The notes beneath the pieces are model-generated. The model was not told the DNA's origin. It saw nothing but the letters and a program-made list of their open reading frames with translations, and did not search any database. A program made the position numbers and the translations under genes. From JACZSB01 sp965372015 (GTDB lineage: Bacteria > Fidelibacterota > Marinisomatia > SCGC-AAA003-L08 > TS1B11), in assembly GCA_965372015.1 (NCBI GenBank), contig CBDVAP010000166.1:1-5241 (forward strand): a stretch of DNA of 5,241 nucleotides, written 5' to 3'. This document shows, piece by piece, positions 4,975 to 5,241 of this stretch; the stretch's first letter is position 1, and every line of letters starts with the position of its first letter.

Positions 4975-5241
4975 CTATTCCTTGGCGGGCTTTTTCTTGC
5001 CGGCCGCCTTGGTAGTCTTGGCGCTCCCGCTGGACTTCTTCGCCGGTTTCTTGGTCTTGGTCGCTGCCTTGGGTTTAGCCTTTGTTTTAGCGGCGGGCTT
5101 TTTCTTGGCCACAGCCTTAGCCGCAGGCTTGGGCTTGGGCTTGGCCTCAACCTTAGCCGCAGCCTCCGGTTCTTCCTTGGCCTCAGCCTTAGCCGCAGCC
5201 TCCGGTTCTTCCTTGGCCTCAGCCTTAGCCGCAGCCTCCGG
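4975..5241 (-). CDS. rpsP: C-terminal tail of probable 30S ribosomal protein S16 (bS16), 5' part beyond the window
   Basis: A reading frame enters from the right edge and runs 88 codons to TAG at 4975-4977. It encodes only Ala, Lys, Glu, Pro and a few Thr/Ser/Gly residues. The upstream part repeats EAKEEPEAAAKA and is mixed-charge. The downstream part is strongly basic with KPAAK/TKAKPKAATKTK/KKPAK runs, like a histone H1 tail. No globular domain is visible, so the identity rests on context: rpsP normally sits immediately before rimM-trmD-rplS, and bS16 of several lineages carries an Ala/Lys-rich extension. Alternatives are another tailed RNA- or DNA-binding protein, such as a KH-domain protein. 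The frame is chosen over the overlapping Arg/Pro-rich frame because its composition is a known protein type, the repeats are in phase, and its stop is correctly spaced before rimM. Confidence 0.6.
   Translation of the reverse strand, partial: PEAAAKAEAKEEPEAAAKAEAKEEPEAAAKVEAKPKPKPAAKAVAKKKPAAKTKAKPKAATKTKKPAKKSSGSAKTTKAAGKKKPAKE
5149..5241 (-). repeat. 36-bp tandem repeat inside the probable rpsP tail
   Basis: Read on the minus strand, a 36-bp unit encoding EAKEEPEAAAKA occurs at 5185-5220. It occurs again at 5149-5184 with a single base difference (GCT to GTT, Ala to Val). A 21-bp partial copy at 5221-5241 runs off the edge. The array is in frame and at least 2.6 copies long; further copies may lie outside the window. 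Near-identity at the DNA level, including third positions, points to recent duplication rather than selection on the protein alone. Confidence 0.9.

Noticed and set aside
4929..5150. Arg/Pro-rich open frame on the minus strand overlapping the tail gene
   Set aside because: It is a frame-shifted shadow of the Lys/Ala tail frame. It overlaps the rimM start and resembles no protein family I know.
1..5241. CRISPR arrays, tRNA or rRNA genes, insertion sequences, attachment sites
   Set aside because: No spaced direct repeats of CRISPR size, no tRNA-like cloverleaf and no transposase-like frame were seen on either strand. The only tandem repeat is the in-frame 36-bp unit at the right edge.

Overview
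The window reads as one face of a bacterial chromosome of moderately high G+C. Every supported gene lies on the minus strand, so the genes are met in transcription order from the right edge to the left. The right half (about 3297-5241) is the conserved ribosomal-protein/tRNA-modification operon: the 3' end of a gene that by position is most likely rpsP (bS16), then rimM, trmD and rplS, closed by a clear intrinsic terminator. These genes are tightly packed (35 nt gap, 4 nt overlap, 14 nt gap) and serve ribosome assembly (S16, RimM), tRNA m1G37 methylation (TrmD) and the large subunit (L19).

The left half holds three separately controlled accessory genes: a 12-TM major facilitator transporter (about 2113-3261), a GyrI-like small-molecule-binding protein of the COG4832 type (1288-1914), and a GAF plus HD-GYP signalling protein that runs off the left edge (1-1195). 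An A+T-rich spacer of about 190 nt (roughly 31 % G+C by hand count) separates the transporter from the GyrI-like gene. It carries an exact TATAAT box and several inverted repeats. The HD-GYP gene has its own good sigma70-type promoter so close to the ATG that the mRNA may be leaderless or nearly so.

Organism: the TrmD motif CGHYKGID and the NSLESAETDSF stretch resemble FCB-group enzymes as I remember them. The probable S16 has a long Ala/Lys/Pro tail, as seen in several lineages of that group. Several genes have real Shine-Dalgarno sequences (GGAGG, GGAGA, GGAAGG), which argues against typical Bacteroidota. A deep FCB or candidate-phylum bacterium is a reasonable but unproven guess.

I do not see a new multi-gene system. 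The points most worth a second look are the 36-bp tandem repeat in the probable rpsP tail, the transporter's missing canonical start codon beside a palindrome, the structured A+T-rich spacer, and the near-leaderless HD-GYP promoter.
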